Shown: positions 7,245 to 15,848, counted from the first letter of the stretch. The stretch: DNA of 34,505 nt from Pseudomonas sp. NFR16 (GCF_900108875.1 NZ_FNYJ01000004.1:1-34505); one strand, 5' to 3'. Translations and numbers: made by a program. The notes: generated by a model not told the origin, from the letters alone.

Positions 7245-8483
7245 ATGACCTCTAACACCTCCTCTTGCACCCAGACAGTCGCCATCATCGGCGGCGGACC
7301 TGCCGGCTTGATGGCGGCGGAAGTGTTGAGTCAGGCAGGTTTCAGGGTCGACGTGTACGACGCCATGCCGTCGGTAGGGCGCAAGTTTCTGCTGGCCGGT
7401 GTGGGCGGCATGAACATCACCCATTCCGAAGCCTGGCCGGCGTTTCTATCCCGCTATGCCGAGCGTGCCCCGATGATTGCACCGCTTCTGCGCGGTTTCG
7501 ACGCGCAGGCGCTGTGCGCGTGGATTCACGGTCTGGGGATCGAGACGTTCGTGGGCAGCTCGGGTCGCGTCTTTCCCACCGACATGAAAGCCGCGCCTTT
7601 GCTGCGCGCCTGGCTCAAGCGCCTGCGGGACGCCGGGGTAGTTATCCACACCCGCCATCGCTGGCTTGGCTGGAACCCCGATAACACCCTGCGCATTGCC
7701 GGGCCTGAAGGCGAATTGTCCATCGCGCCCGCCGCGACCTTGCTGGCGCTGGGCGGCGCCAGTTGGGCGAGACTCGGCTCCGACGGGGCCTGGTTGCCGC
7801 TGCTCAAGCAGCACGATGTGCAGGTTGCAGCCCTGCAGCCCGCTAATTGCGGTTTCGATGTGAGCGCCTGGAGTGAACTGCTGAGCAGCAAATTCGCGGG
7901 TGCGCCGCTCAAGAACATTGCCATCGGCCTGAGCGGTCAGCCGCAGCGACTGGGGGAATGTGTGGTGACCCTCAACGGCGTCGAAGGCAGCCTGATTTAT
8001 GCGCTGTCGGCGCAGATTCGCGAGGCGATCAATCAGCACGGCGCCGCCGTGGTGGAGATCGATCTGTTGCCGGGCAAAGCCATCGGCGATGTGAACAAAG
8101 CCCTGAGCAAACCCCGTGGCTCACGCTCAATGTCCAAACATTTGCACAGCCAGTTGGGACTCGATGGCCTCAAGGCCGCATTATTGCGTGAGCTGACGCC
8201 CGCCGAGACATTCGCCGATCCGGCCCTGTTGGCGCAGGCGATCAAGACCCTGCCGCTGACGCTGATCAGGCCGCGCCCGCTGGACGAAGCCATCAGCACC
8301 GCGGGCGGCGTGAAGTTCGAATCCATGAACGGGCAACTGATGCTGACGTCGTTGCCGGGCGTGTTCTGCGCCGGCGAGATGCTCGATTGGGAAGCACCCA
8401 CCGGCGGCTATCTGCTCACTGCCTGCTTCGCCAGCGGACGCGCCGCCGGGTTCGGGATCGTCGAGTGGTTGCGCCGAGGCTGA
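7245..8483 (+). CDS. NAD(P)/FAD-dependent oxidoreductase, BaiN/HI0933 family
   Basis: A 412-residue flavoprotein. The N-terminal Rossmann loop IIGGGPAGLMAAE (glycines at 16-21) binds FAD; it is followed by the family hallmark GRKFLLAGVGGMNITHSE (about 45-62), then SSGRVFPTDMKAAPLLRAWL, and near the C-terminus by CAGEMLDWEAPTGGYLLTAC. It fits the TIGR03862 branch of HI0933-like proteins. The frame is open from 7128, but the FAD fold begins correctly from the ATG at 7245. BaiN itself acts on bile-acid intermediates, yet most homologues have unknown substrates, so no reaction is assigned. It converges on the acyltransferase gene with only 31 bases between stops. Confidence 0.85.
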   Translation: MTSNTSSCTQTVAIIGGGPAGLMAAEVLSQAGFRVDVYDAMPSVGRKFLLAGVGGMNITHSEAWPAFLSRYAERAPMIAPLLRGFDAQALCAWIHGLGIETFVGSSGRVFPTDMKAAPLLRAWLKRLRDAGVVIHTRHRWLGWNPDNTLRIAGPEGELSIAPAATLLALGGASWARLGSDGAWLPLLKQHDVQVAALQPANCGFDVSAWSELLSSKFAGAPLKNIAIGLSGQPQRLGECVVTLNGVEGSLIYALSAQIREAINQHGAAVVEIDLLPGKAIGDVNKALSKPRGSRSMSKHLHSQLGLDGLKAALLRELTPAETFADPALLAQAIKTLPLTLIRPRPLDEAISTAGGVKFESMNGQLMLTSLPGVFCAGEMLDWEAPTGGYLLTACFASGRAAGFGIVEWLRRG

Positions 8484-8514
8484 GCCGCTTCGCGATCCCG
8501 GCGCATGGGCGGCC

Positions 8515-9663
8515 TCAGCCGGTTATCGCAGCCTTGCTCACCAAAGCCCTGCGCCGCGACGCATTGATGACGCGCTTGCCCAGCGCCACACCTTTCATCT
8601 CGATGTAGGTGTGCGCCAATGCCGCCAAGCCCAGAGCCGCAAGGATAACGACCACGACAAAGCCGTTGTTGATCAGCAATGAGCCGGTGTCCATGTAGCG
8701 TTGACCTTCGATCATCGGTGCCATGTCGCGACCGGTCAGTTTCTGCGCCACGATGAATACGGTCGAAAGGCAGAACAGCAGCGATGCGTGGGTCATGTAG
8801 ATCGAATACGACAGCTTGCCCAGCAGGGTGAATAACCCGGTTTTCAACAGCGCCGAGACCAGCCCGCCTTCGAACGCGAAGACCAGCACCAACAGGCAGA
8901 ACATGAGACTGGCGATGGGTGAGCGATGTTCGAAGTCGTTCATGATCAGCCAGTAGGTCGCAAACATCAGCAGGCATTCGAGCACGGTCATCGACCATTG
9001 CACCGGCACGAACCGGTCGCGAACCAACCGATAAACCAGATACGTGATGTTGCCGGCAAAGAAACACGAAAGCCCCAACATGGCGCGCCACACCAGCGGC
9101 TCGTTACCCGTGAAGATCAGACCGAACGCGATCACCGAGATGCAGGCCGCCAGTAAAAACCGGTTGCGCATCGAGAAAATGCACACCAGGCCAAACAGCA
9201 TATAAATATAGAACTCAATGCTGATGCTCCACGACGGGTAGTTGAACGACATGGTTTCGGTCAGCGTCGTCCACGCTTGCAGCAATAGCAGGTTGGGGAG
9301 TATCTCCGCAGGCGCGAACAGCCCGGTGAACGGCACGTTGTTGAGGTTGAACCCTTTGTTGTAAGCGGCCCAGCGCACCAACTCAAAAGAGATGAACACC
9401 AGCAGCATTGTCAGGTGCAGCGGATAAAGACGGAAGAATCGGGAAATGAAAAAGTCCTTGAATCCGAGCCTCGGTTTCATCCCATAGGAATGGGCCAGCA
9501 CGAAGCCGCTCAGGACGAAGAAGAAATTGAGCAGGATGTCCACTCTTCGGAAAAATGGCATTTCGGTAAAAGAGCCCACGACATGCAGGTGATAGAACAC
9601 CACCAACAGTGCGCAGACACCTCTGAAACTGTCGAGGGTGGTGAATCGCTTGACTGGTTCCAT
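8515..9663 (-). CDS. Membrane acyltransferase, Acyl_transf_3/OafA type
   Basis: A 382-residue integral membrane O-acyltransferase with about ten hydrophobic helices. The N-terminus carries the family motif LDSFRGVCALLVVFYHLH, with Arg14 and His25 in the expected R-X10-H spacing. A later stretch (FNYPSWSISIEFYIYML) matches the conserved central SLSxE-like motif. Members transfer acetyl or other acyl groups to extracellular polysaccharide, O-antigen, peptidoglycan or small molecules. No SGNH domain follows the membrane part, so this is the short form. There is no polysaccharide cluster beside it, so the acceptor is unknown. The 267 bases upstream (9664-9930) hold no gene. Confidence 0.85.
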   Translation of the reverse strand: MEPVKRFTTLDSFRGVCALLVVFYHLHVVGSFTEMPFFRRVDILLNFFFVLSGFVLAHSYGMKPRLGFKDFFISRFFRLYPLHLTMLLVFISFELVRWAAYNKGFNLNNVPFTGLFAPAEILPNLLLLQAWTTLTETMSFNYPSWSISIEFYIYMLFGLVCIFSMRNRFLLAACISVIAFGLIFTGNEPLVWRAMLGLSCFFAGNITYLVYRLVRDRFVPVQWSMTVLECLLMFATYWLIMNDFEHRSPIASLMFCLLVLVFAFEGGLVSALLKTGLFTLLGKLSYSIYMTHASLLFCLSTVFIVAQKLTGRDMAPMIEGQRYMDTGSLLINNGFVVVVILAALGLAALAHTYIEMKGVALGKRVINASRRRALVSKAAITG

Positions 9664-9884
9664 GGCACAACTTCCGTCCCGGTTTATGAAGCGCGCTCGG
9701 CGGCAGCGAAGGCTCGCGGCAGTGACACGGTATTGCGTTCAGCACAGCGTCGATAGTTGAAATATTTCATGTCTGATACAAACCACGGCGCAAAACTTGA
9801 CGCCATTGTTTGACGAACGCGACCGATCAGTCATAAAGAAACCAAATGGTCCGTACGCCTCGATAAAAGCCTGGAGAAAGCACA

Positions 9885-9903
9885 CAGCGCCTCGAAGGCG
9901 CTG
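9885..9903 (-). terminator. Hairpin terminator after rclC
   Basis: CAGCGCC and GGCGCTG form a seven-pair stem around a five-base loop, 27 bases past the rclC stop. On the minus strand it is followed by a T-rich stretch (TGTGCTTTCT) rather than a clean T run, so termination may be partial. Confidence 0.5.
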
Positions 9904-9930
9904 CGTTCCAGGTGACCTGAACGGTGCGGG

Positions 9931-10512
9931 TCAGGCGCTGCGTGAGGCTTTCTCATTCAGCAGTTGCCGGGCCGAGTCAGCGATCATCACCACGCCGCCT
10001 GCCAGCATCAGCACGTCCTTGAGCACCAGCCGGCCGCCGCCGGAGAGGTACGGAAAACCGAAGTTGGCGTCACCCAGGTTCGAAACCCAGGCCTCAGGCG
10101 TTGTGATCAGGAAAGACAGCGTCACGATCGGGGTCAGGAACGCGAGGACTGAACCCACCATGCCCAGCCGTTTTGAGAACGCGTAGGACAGCACCAGCAG
10201 GCCGATCAGGATCTCGACGGTGCCAAGGCCATCGGAAAAGGTGTACGTGTTGTTGCTGACTTGCCACTCGCGTTTGACTGGATCGAGCTGGCCCTCGTGA
10301 GTCAGATGCTCTTTGTATTCGTGCGGATGGTTGTAGAAGAACGACATGACCGGGCTGTTGGCCACGAACGGGGTGATGCTGTCGGCTTCATAGGGGACGA
10401 ATTTGAGTGCGCCGATCCAGATAAAGATGATCGCCACACCAAGCCTGATCAGGTGGACGCCGAGGGTGTCGAGACGTGTCGCTTTGCGCAGCAGTGAGTT
10501 GAGCGTGAACAT
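9931..10512 (-). CDS. rclC: DUF417 inner-membrane protein, RclC homologue
   Basis: A 193-residue membrane protein very similar, as I remember it, to E. coli RclC (YkgB): the segments FIWIGALKFVPYEADSITPF, FVANSPVMSFFY, YLTHEG-like EHLTHEGQ, NNTYTFSDGLGTVE, TPIVTLSFLITTPEAWV and FPYLSGGGRLVLKD are all family signatures. It has four hydrophobic helices. In E. coli, rclC belongs to the rclABC operon induced by reactive chlorine species through RclR and contributes to hypochlorous acid resistance. Here neither rclA nor rclB nor an rclR-like gene is beside it, so it stands alone, divergent from the repeat-protein gene, with 269 bases between. The exact molecular role of RclC is not established. 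Confidence 0.86.
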   Translation of the reverse strand: MFTLNSLLRKATRLDTLGVHLIRLGVAIIFIWIGALKFVPYEADSITPFVANSPVMSFFYNHPHEYKEHLTHEGQLDPVKREWQVSNNTYTFSDGLGTVEILIGLLVLSYAFSKRLGMVGSVLAFLTPIVTLSFLITTPEAWVSNLGDANFGFPYLSGGGRLVLKDVLMLAGGVVMIADSARQLLNEKASRSA

Positions 10513-10781
10513 GATGGTGAGTCCTCTGTGTATTCAGTGGGCTCAAGGTTAAAGTTCACGGGACGCACCGTTGCGTCTGATCCTCTCAAGCTTTTGCGCA
10601 ATCGTCTCAATCCGCTGCCGACAGACCCTCCTTATTCACCCAGAGGCTCTGGCTCGCGGCTTTGGCAACTATCAATTGGAGCGATGTTCGCTACCAATCG
10701 TATTGACTTCTTAATAAACCAGCGCCGAGTAACATTGCCTACATAGCAAGTTACTGACTAACGAGTTCTGGAGTAAACATC

Positions 10782-11207
10782 ATGAAAACCAACAAACTGA
10801 TCCTTGGCCTGGCCTTCTCTGTATTGGCAAGCAGCGCGTTCGCACTTCCAGCCGTAGACGCCAGCAAATACGTCAATGCCCCGGTCGTTGCAGAAAATGG
10901 CTCTTCCCATACCAACATGGGCCGCGTCGCCGCTGACGGTGCTGATCATGTCGGTGCAAACCGCGTCGCCGCTGACGGTGCCGATCGTGTCGGTGCAAAC
11001 CGCGTCGCTGCTGACGGTGCCGATCGTGTCGGTGCAAACCGCGTCGCTGCTGACGGTGCTGATCGTGTCGGTGCAAACCGCGTCGCCGCTGATGGTGCCG
11101 ATCGTGTCGGTGCAAACCGCGTCGCTGAAAACGGTTCGGAACACACTCAACTGGGCCGCATCGCTGCTGATGGCGCCGATCACGTCGGTGCAAACCGCCT
11201 GAGCTGA
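10782..11207 (+). CDS. Secreted 13-residue-repeat protein, unknown function
   Basis: A 141-residue protein of no recognised family. It has a textbook signal peptide (about residues 1-21, ending SSAFA), a short linker to residue 35, and then eight back-to-back 13-residue units filling residues 36-139. Five central units read VAADGAD(H/R)VGANR; the first (VAENGSSHTNMGR) and seventh (VAENGSEHTQLGR) are a second type, and the last is IAADGADHVGANR followed by LS. Every unit ends in Arg after Gly or Asn, which would allow regular cleavage by a trypsin-like protease, or could simply mark a solenoid turn. CTGGAG precedes the ATG by about eleven bases. A hairpin follows the stop. It is likely exported to the periplasm or outside; nothing in the sequence gives an activity. 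Confidence 0.75.
   Translation: MKTNKLILGLAFSVLASSAFALPAVDASKYVNAPVVAENGSSHTNMGRVAADGADHVGANRVAADGADRVGANRVAADGADRVGANRVAADGADRVGANRVAADGADRVGANRVAENGSEHTQLGRIAADGADHVGANRLS
10887..11198 (+). repeat. Eight 39-base coding repeats
   Basis: Tandem 39-base units encode the 13-residue repeats. The five central copies (10926-11120) differ at only a few positions each, mostly silent Ala or Asp codon changes plus one His/Arg change, which points to recent expansion by slippage or recombination. The flanking units are more divergent. Because 39 is a multiple of three, every frame on both strands stays open here, giving false ORFs. Confidence 0.95.
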
Positions 11208-11229
11208 TCCAGACGTTCCCTCCCCTACC

Positions 11230-11258
11230 AGCCCGGCAATCGCCGGGCTTGATTGTTT
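11230..11258 (+). terminator. Rho-independent terminator of the repeat-protein gene
   Basis: GCCCGGC and GCCGGGC (11231-11237 and 11242-11248) form a seven-pair stem with a four-base loop, followed by TTGATTGTTT. It lies 23 bases after the stop. Confidence 0.75.
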
Positions 11259-11462
11259 CTGGGCCGCGCAAATCCTGCCTGCGCCGCAGCTATCAATTCA
11301 GGCGAAATTCGCGCGCTGAAACATTTTCCCGCGACTCATTTCTGACATTTTTTTCAGAATTCTCCGACGCCGCCGATGCATTCGTACATTTGAATGTTTT
11401 GCTGGCTTTACAACAACAAATCTCCAGCTGACGATTTCGAACAATGGACATTCTGGAGAATC

Positions 11463-13388
11463 ATGATGAACAGCTGGTTCGCGAACATCAGCGTCAATCT
11501 GAAACTGGCCCTCGGGTTCGGTGTTGTACTTGTTTTCACTGCCCTGCTTGCGCTGATCGGCTGGACCAGCCTGGGCAACATGACCTACCGCAGCGACCGG
11601 GTTTCGGACATTTCCAAGCTGTCAGCCAAGCTGACGGACCTGCGCGTCACCCGCCTGCAATACATGCTCTCCAATGGTGACGAGGCGGTTGCGCAAAACG
11701 TGCAGAACGCGCTGGACGGCTTCAAGGCCCAGCAGCAACACTTGCAGAACACCTTCAGCAACCCCGTCAACGTCCCGACGATCAAGGCGCTGGGCGACCA
11801 GGTCGCGGCGTATCAGAGCTCACTGAACAAGATGCGCGAAGGCTACCGTGCCAGCGCCAAGGTGCGCGCGGACATGGGTGTGGATGCCGTAAAGGCGGCG
11901 GGATTGATCGCAGCCATCAATGACGACGTGATGAAGCTGGATCCAGCCGATGAGCGTCGCTTCGAGCAGTATCAGACGGTTATCAAAGCCAAGGAAGACG
12001 TGATGCTGGTCCGCTACGAAGTGCGCGGCTACACCGGCAACGCCACCGACAAGACCGAACAGGCCGCCACGCAGCAGCTGACGAGCGCCATCAACGGTCT
12101 TGAGCAGCTCAAAGCCACGTTTGGCAGCACTCAGGCTGAGCGCCTTACCCAGCTGGAAGCCGCATTGATCGGCTACCGCACCTCGGTGCTGGGCTTCAAG
12201 ACCGCCAACGACAGCATCAATGCGGCTCGTGCCGAGATGACGGATGAAGGCGCGGCCATCGTCAAGCTGAGTCAGCAACTGGTCGACATCCAGAAAACCC
12301 TCGGCGACAAGGACACCGAACAGGCGCGCACGCTGCAGATTGGCGGCACGCTGCTGGCCTTGATTTTCGGCGCCCTGGCGGCGGTCATCATTACCCGCCA
12401 GATCACCCGTCCGCTTCAGCAGACCCTGACCGTGGTCGACCGCATCGCTTCAGGCGACCTGACACAGGATCTGGTCGTCACCCGCCGGGACGAACTGGGC
12501 ACGCTGCAAGTGGGCATCCAGCGCATGGGCACCACGTTGCGCGAACTGATCGGCGGCATCCGCGACAGCGTCACGCAAATCGCCAGCGCTGCCGAAGAGC
12601 TGTCTGCGGTCACCGAGCAGACCAGCGCCGGGGTCAACAGCCAGAAGGTGGAGACCGACCAGGTCGCCACCGCCATGCACGAGATGTCAGCGACCGTTCA
12701 CGAGGTTGCACGCAACGCCGAACAGGCCTCCGTCGCGGCATCGGCTGCCGACATGGAAGCGCGCGACGGTGACAAAGTCGTCGGCGAGGCCATCGCCCAG
12801 ATCGAGAAACTGGCCAGCGAAGTGATCCGTTCAACAGACGCCATGACGGTGCTGGAGCAGGAAAGCGACAAGATCGGCAAAGTGATGGACGTGATCAAGG
12901 CCGTCGCCGAGCAGACCAACCTGTTGGCACTCAACGCCGCCATCGAAGCGGCCCGCGCCGGTGAAGCGGGTCGCGGGTTCGCGGTCGTGGCCGATGAAGT
13001 CCGGGGCTTGGCGCAACGCACTCAGCAGTCGACCGAAGAAATCGAAGGGCTGGTCGCCGGCCTGCAAAACGGTACGCGTCAGGTGTCGGAGATCATGCTA
13101 AGCAGCCGCAACCTCACGGACAGCAGCGTGGCGTTGACACGCAAAGCCGGCACCTCGCTGGAAAGCATTACCAACACCGTGTCCAATATTCAGGCCATGA
13201 ACCAACAGATCGCCGCAGCCGCCGAGCAGCAAAGCTCTGTGGCCGAAGAGATCAGCCGCAGCATCCTCAACGTACGCGACGTCTCCGAACAGACCGCCGC
13301 CGCGAGCGAGGAAACCGCAGCCTCCAGCGTCGAACTGGCCCGCCTGGGCAATCAGCTGCAAATGCTGGTCAGCCACTTCAAGGTGTAG
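11463..13388 (+). CDS. Methyl-accepting chemotaxis protein, HBM sensor (McpS-like)
   Basis: A 641-residue transmembrane chemoreceptor. The order is: TM1 (about 12-32), a periplasmic helical bimodular (HBM) sensor (about 40-288), TM2 (about 292-312), HAMP (about 314-367), then the cytoplasmic signalling domain, whose hairpin tip VAEQTNLLALNAAIEAARAG lies near residues 480-500. The N-terminus MNSWFANISVNLKLALGFG and the overall pattern match Pseudomonas McpS-type receptors, which sense TCA-cycle acids such as malate and succinate; ligand identity here is inferred only. No C-terminal CheR/CheB-binding pentapeptide is present. The frame is open from 11394, but GGAG ahead of 11463 and the family start decide this start (the next ATG, at 11466, is also possible). 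It converges on another receptor gene. Confidence 0.9.
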   Translation: MMNSWFANISVNLKLALGFGVVLVFTALLALIGWTSLGNMTYRSDRVSDISKLSAKLTDLRVTRLQYMLSNGDEAVAQNVQNALDGFKAQQQHLQNTFSNPVNVPTIKALGDQVAAYQSSLNKMREGYRASAKVRADMGVDAVKAAGLIAAINDDVMKLDPADERRFEQYQTVIKAKEDVMLVRYEVRGYTGNATDKTEQAATQQLTSAINGLEQLKATFGSTQAERLTQLEAALIGYRTSVLGFKTANDSINAARAEMTDEGAAIVKLSQQLVDIQKTLGDKDTEQARTLQIGGTLLALIFGALAAVIITRQITRPLQQTLTVVDRIASGDLTQDLVVTRRDELGTLQVGIQRMGTTLRELIGGIRDSVTQIASAAEELSAVTEQTSAGVNSQKVETDQVATAMHEMSATVHEVARNAEQASVAASAADMEARDGDKVVGEAIAQIEKLASEVIRSTDAMTVLEQESDKIGKVMDVIKAVAEQTNLLALNAAIEAARAGEAGRGFAVVADEVRGLAQRTQQSTEEIEGLVAGLQNGTRQVSEIMLSSRNLTDSSVALTRKAGTSLESITNTVSNIQAMNQQIAAAAEQQSSVAEEISRSILNVRDVSEQTAAASEETAASSVELARLGNQLQMLVSHFKV

Positions 13389-13400
13389 CGCACCTCGCCT

Positions 13401-13431
13401 GCGCCGGGCTTATCGCCCGGCGCCGTTTTTT
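13401..13431 (+). terminator. Rho-independent terminator of the HBM receptor gene
   Basis: GCGCCGGGC and GCCCGGCGC form a perfect nine-pair stem around a five-base loop, followed by CG and six T residues, 13 bases after the receptor stop. Confidence 0.9.
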
Positions 13432-13486
13432 ATCGGCCTGGAGAGGAAACGAGCGGCTTTCAAGGCAGCGCCAAGCGCTTGAAGCG

Positions 13487-14803
13487 TCAGCTCGACAGCT
13501 GATTGGTGAACTGCCCTACCGCGCTGACCACTTGCTGCGCGCCTTCCTGGATTTCGACGATCACAGCGCCCGCCTGTTCGGCCAGCTCCAAGCCCTGTTG
13601 CGCCTGTTGCTTGCCGCTGATGACCACATTGACCGCCTGCTCGGCCAAGTGCTGGTTCTGCTGCACCACGCCGACAATTTCTTCCGTGGCTTTGCTGGTG
13701 CGCGACGCCAGTTGCCGGACTTCGTCGGCGACCACGGCGAAGCCGCGGCCCTGCTCACCGGCGCGGGCAGCTTCAATGGCGGCATTGAGTGCCAGCAGGT
13801 TGGTCTGGTCGGCGATGCTGCTGATGCTCTGAATGATCGATCCGATCACCTGGGACTGCTTGTCCAGCGCAGCGATGCGCTCGGCGGCCTGCTCCATGTG
13901 TTCGGCCAGTTCATGCATGACCTCGACGGTCTGTCGGACCACCGACGCTCCTTTCTGAGCGCTGCCGTCAGTCTGCCTGGAGGTGCTGAAGGCGATTGTG
14001 GCTGCTTGCGCGACCGCGATCTCGCGATTGACTTGCTCAGTGATGACCGTGGCGAACTTGACCACTTTGTACAGCCGGTCATGAGCGTCTGAGATGGGGT
14101 TATAAGACGCCTCCAGCCAAACGACCCGCCCTTGGCTGTCCACTCGCTTGAACCGCTCGGCGATGAATTCGCCCTGACGCAATTTATCCCAGAACGTCCG
14201 GTACTCAGGAGAGTTGTATTCCTCCGGCTCGCAGAACATCCGGTGATGCTTGCCTTGAATCTGTGCCAGCGAATAACCCATCGCGCCGAGGAAGCGCTGG
14301 TTGGCGGTGAGCACTTCGCCGTCGAGGTTGAACTCGATCACGGCAGTCGAGCGCTGCAACGCTTCGATCAGGTTCTCATGCTCGCGGGAGTTTTCGATCG
14401 TGCGGGTCAGATCGCTTGAGTGAATGGTGAAGTACTTCACCCGGCCGCTGCTGTCATGCACCGGCTGCAGAATCGAGCGCAGCCATGCCTCCTGACCATT
14501 CCCGCGCAGCAGGCGCAGTGCCCCGCTCAGGTGTTCGCCGCGGCCGATCGCGTTTTTCAGCCGGTGATAGAAATCCAGGCCTTTGACATGGGCCGGGACC
14601 AGATCATCGATCAACCGGCCAGCCAGATCCGAATTCCTGTAGAGCATTTCGTCTTCGAAATTGCCGTTGACTGACTCGATCCTTCCTTGTGGGTCCAGAC
14701 GCATGCCAAGCATCTCGCTGTCCAGACTGCTTCTCACCTGCTCCACGGACGAAAGCTCCTCGCGCAGGGCCAACAACTCTTGTTTGAGACGTTTATTGAA
14801 CAT
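13487..14803 (-). CDS. Soluble chemoreceptor with two PAS domains (BdlA/Aer-like)
   Basis: A 438-residue methyl-accepting protein without a membrane helix in this reading. A short coiled N-terminus (1-25) precedes PAS1 (about 29-133) and PAS2 (about 145-258, with the typical MGYSLAQIQGKHHRMFC and FKRVDSQGRVVWLEASYNPI segments), followed by a short signalling domain with the tip IADQTNLLALNAAIEAARAG. The architecture matches P. aeruginosa BdlA, which governs biofilm dispersal, and related cytoplasmic energy or redox receptors. PAS cofactor (heme or FAD) cannot be told. A start at 14848 would add 15 hydrophobic residues (ISIPIIFVEV), too few for a sure membrane anchor; neither start has a strong ribosome-binding site, so the start is open. 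Confidence 0.85.
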   Translation of the reverse strand: MFNKRLKQELLALREELSSVEQVRSSLDSEMLGMRLDPQGRIESVNGNFEDEMLYRNSDLAGRLIDDLVPAHVKGLDFYHRLKNAIGRGEHLSGALRLLRGNGQEAWLRSILQPVHDSSGRVKYFTIHSSDLTRTIENSREHENLIEALQRSTAVIEFNLDGEVLTANQRFLGAMGYSLAQIQGKHHRMFCEPEEYNSPEYRTFWDKLRQGEFIAERFKRVDSQGRVVWLEASYNPISDAHDRLYKVVKFATVITEQVNREIAVAQAATIAFSTSRQTDGSAQKGASVVRQTVEVMHELAEHMEQAAERIAALDKQSQVIGSIIQSISSIADQTNLLALNAAIEAARAGEQGRGFAVVADEVRQLASRTSKATEEIVGVVQQNQHLAEQAVNVVISGKQQAQQGLELAEQAGAVIVEIQEGAQQVVSAVGQFTNQLSS

Positions 14804-15051
14804 GACGGTGTGAACTTCCACAAAGATGATGGGGATCGATATGAACATCGGCGCAGGCCCGGCTTTCTTGAGACGGAGGCGGGGCGCCTCGTCGGCTGCA
14901 CGGGCGCGTCAGACTGAACCTGGTGCCGGCAATGGCGTCAGTGAAGGGGGACGTGAGCAAGAAAGGGATTTACTCATCGCACAATTGCCACATACTGCCC
15001 GCGCTGTTTTCTATCGTCAGATCCACATCCAACACTGCCAGGTTAATCTTC

Positions 15052-15843
15052 ATGAAAAAAATCCTGCCCTACCTGCTGAGCGCCGCTATTACCTTCATTC
15101 CTGCGGCTTTTACTCATGCCGCAACGGCCTCCGCGCCCGTGCAACTGATCGTTCTGAGCTCCGGCGGCATCATGGGCGCCTTCAAGGCAGTCACGCCGGA
15201 ATACGAGCAGCGCGTGGGCGTCAAACTGCAGGGCGAGGTAGCGCCATCGATGGGCGCAACGCCGCAAGCCATTCCCAACCGACTGGCCAGACAAGAGCCT
15301 GCCGACGTCGTACTGATGGTCGGCGCCGCGCTCGACAAGCTGATCAAAGACGGCCAGGTCGATCCGAAAACCCGCGTCGATCTGGGCAAATCCTACATCG
15401 CCATGGCCGTGCGTCATGGTGCGCCGCATCCCGATATCAGCACGATGGACGCCTTCAAACAGACCCTGCTCGACGCCAAGAGCATCGCCTATTCCGACAG
15501 CGCCAGCGGTGTTTATCTGTCACGCGTGCTGTTCAACCAAATGCACGTCGCCGACCGTATTCAAAGCAAGAGCCACATGATTCCGGCAAAACCGGTGGGT
15601 GAAGTGGTCGCCAACGGCGAGGCCGAAATCGGCTTCCAGCAGTTGAGCGAACTGAAGCCGGTGGACGGCATCGACATCATCGGTCTGATTCCCGATCAGG
15701 CCCAACAGATGACGCTGTATTCGGCGGGCGTCGTGACCAAGAGCAAACACCCCGAACAGGCAAAACAGTTTCTGGACTTCATGAGTTCGTCGGCGGCAGC
15801 CCCCGCAATCAAGGCCAGTGGTCTGGACCCGATCGCGAAGTAA
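15052..15843 (+). CDS. Periplasmic substrate-binding protein, ModA-like fold
   Basis: A 263-residue exported protein: signal peptide of about 24 residues ending in THAAT, then a type II periplasmic binding fold. LIVLSSGGIMGAFKAVTPEYEQ, the ADVVLMVGAALDKLI segment, the SIAYSDSASGVYLSRVLF hinge and EIGFQQLSEL resemble the extracellular solute-binding (SBP_bac_11, ModA-like) family. Similar Pseudomonas proteins are often annotated as molybdate-binding, but no permease or ATPase gene adjoins it, so the ligand is uncertain. The frame extends upstream to 14923, yet the signal peptide fixes the start at 15052. It converges on the phosphoesterase gene with a five-base gap between stops. Confidence 0.78.
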   Translation: MKKILPYLLSAAITFIPAAFTHAATASAPVQLIVLSSGGIMGAFKAVTPEYEQRVGVKLQGEVAPSMGATPQAIPNRLARQEPADVVLMVGAALDKLIKDGQVDPKTRVDLGKSYIAMAVRHGAPHPDISTMDAFKQTLLDAKSIAYSDSASGVYLSRVLFNQMHVADRIQSKSHMIPAKPVGEVVANGEAEIGFQQLSELKPVDGIDIIGLIPDQAQQMTLYSAGVVTKSKHPEQAKQFLDFMSSSAAAPAIKASGLDPIAK

Positions 15844-15848
15844 GCGCG

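Noticed and set aside
7092..7650. Possible replication origin
   Set aside because: Three DnaA boxes are present, but dnaA, dnaN, rpmH, gidA or similar genes and an AT-rich unwinding region are absent.
10758..11271. Several overlapping open frames on both strands over the repeat gene
   Set aside because: They arise because the 39-base unit is a multiple of three and lacks stops in most frames. Only the frame with the signal peptide and ribosome-binding site is credible.
15052..15843. Calling this gene modA
   Set aside because: The fold fits, but no modBC genes adjoin it and the ligand residues cannot be confirmed by eye.
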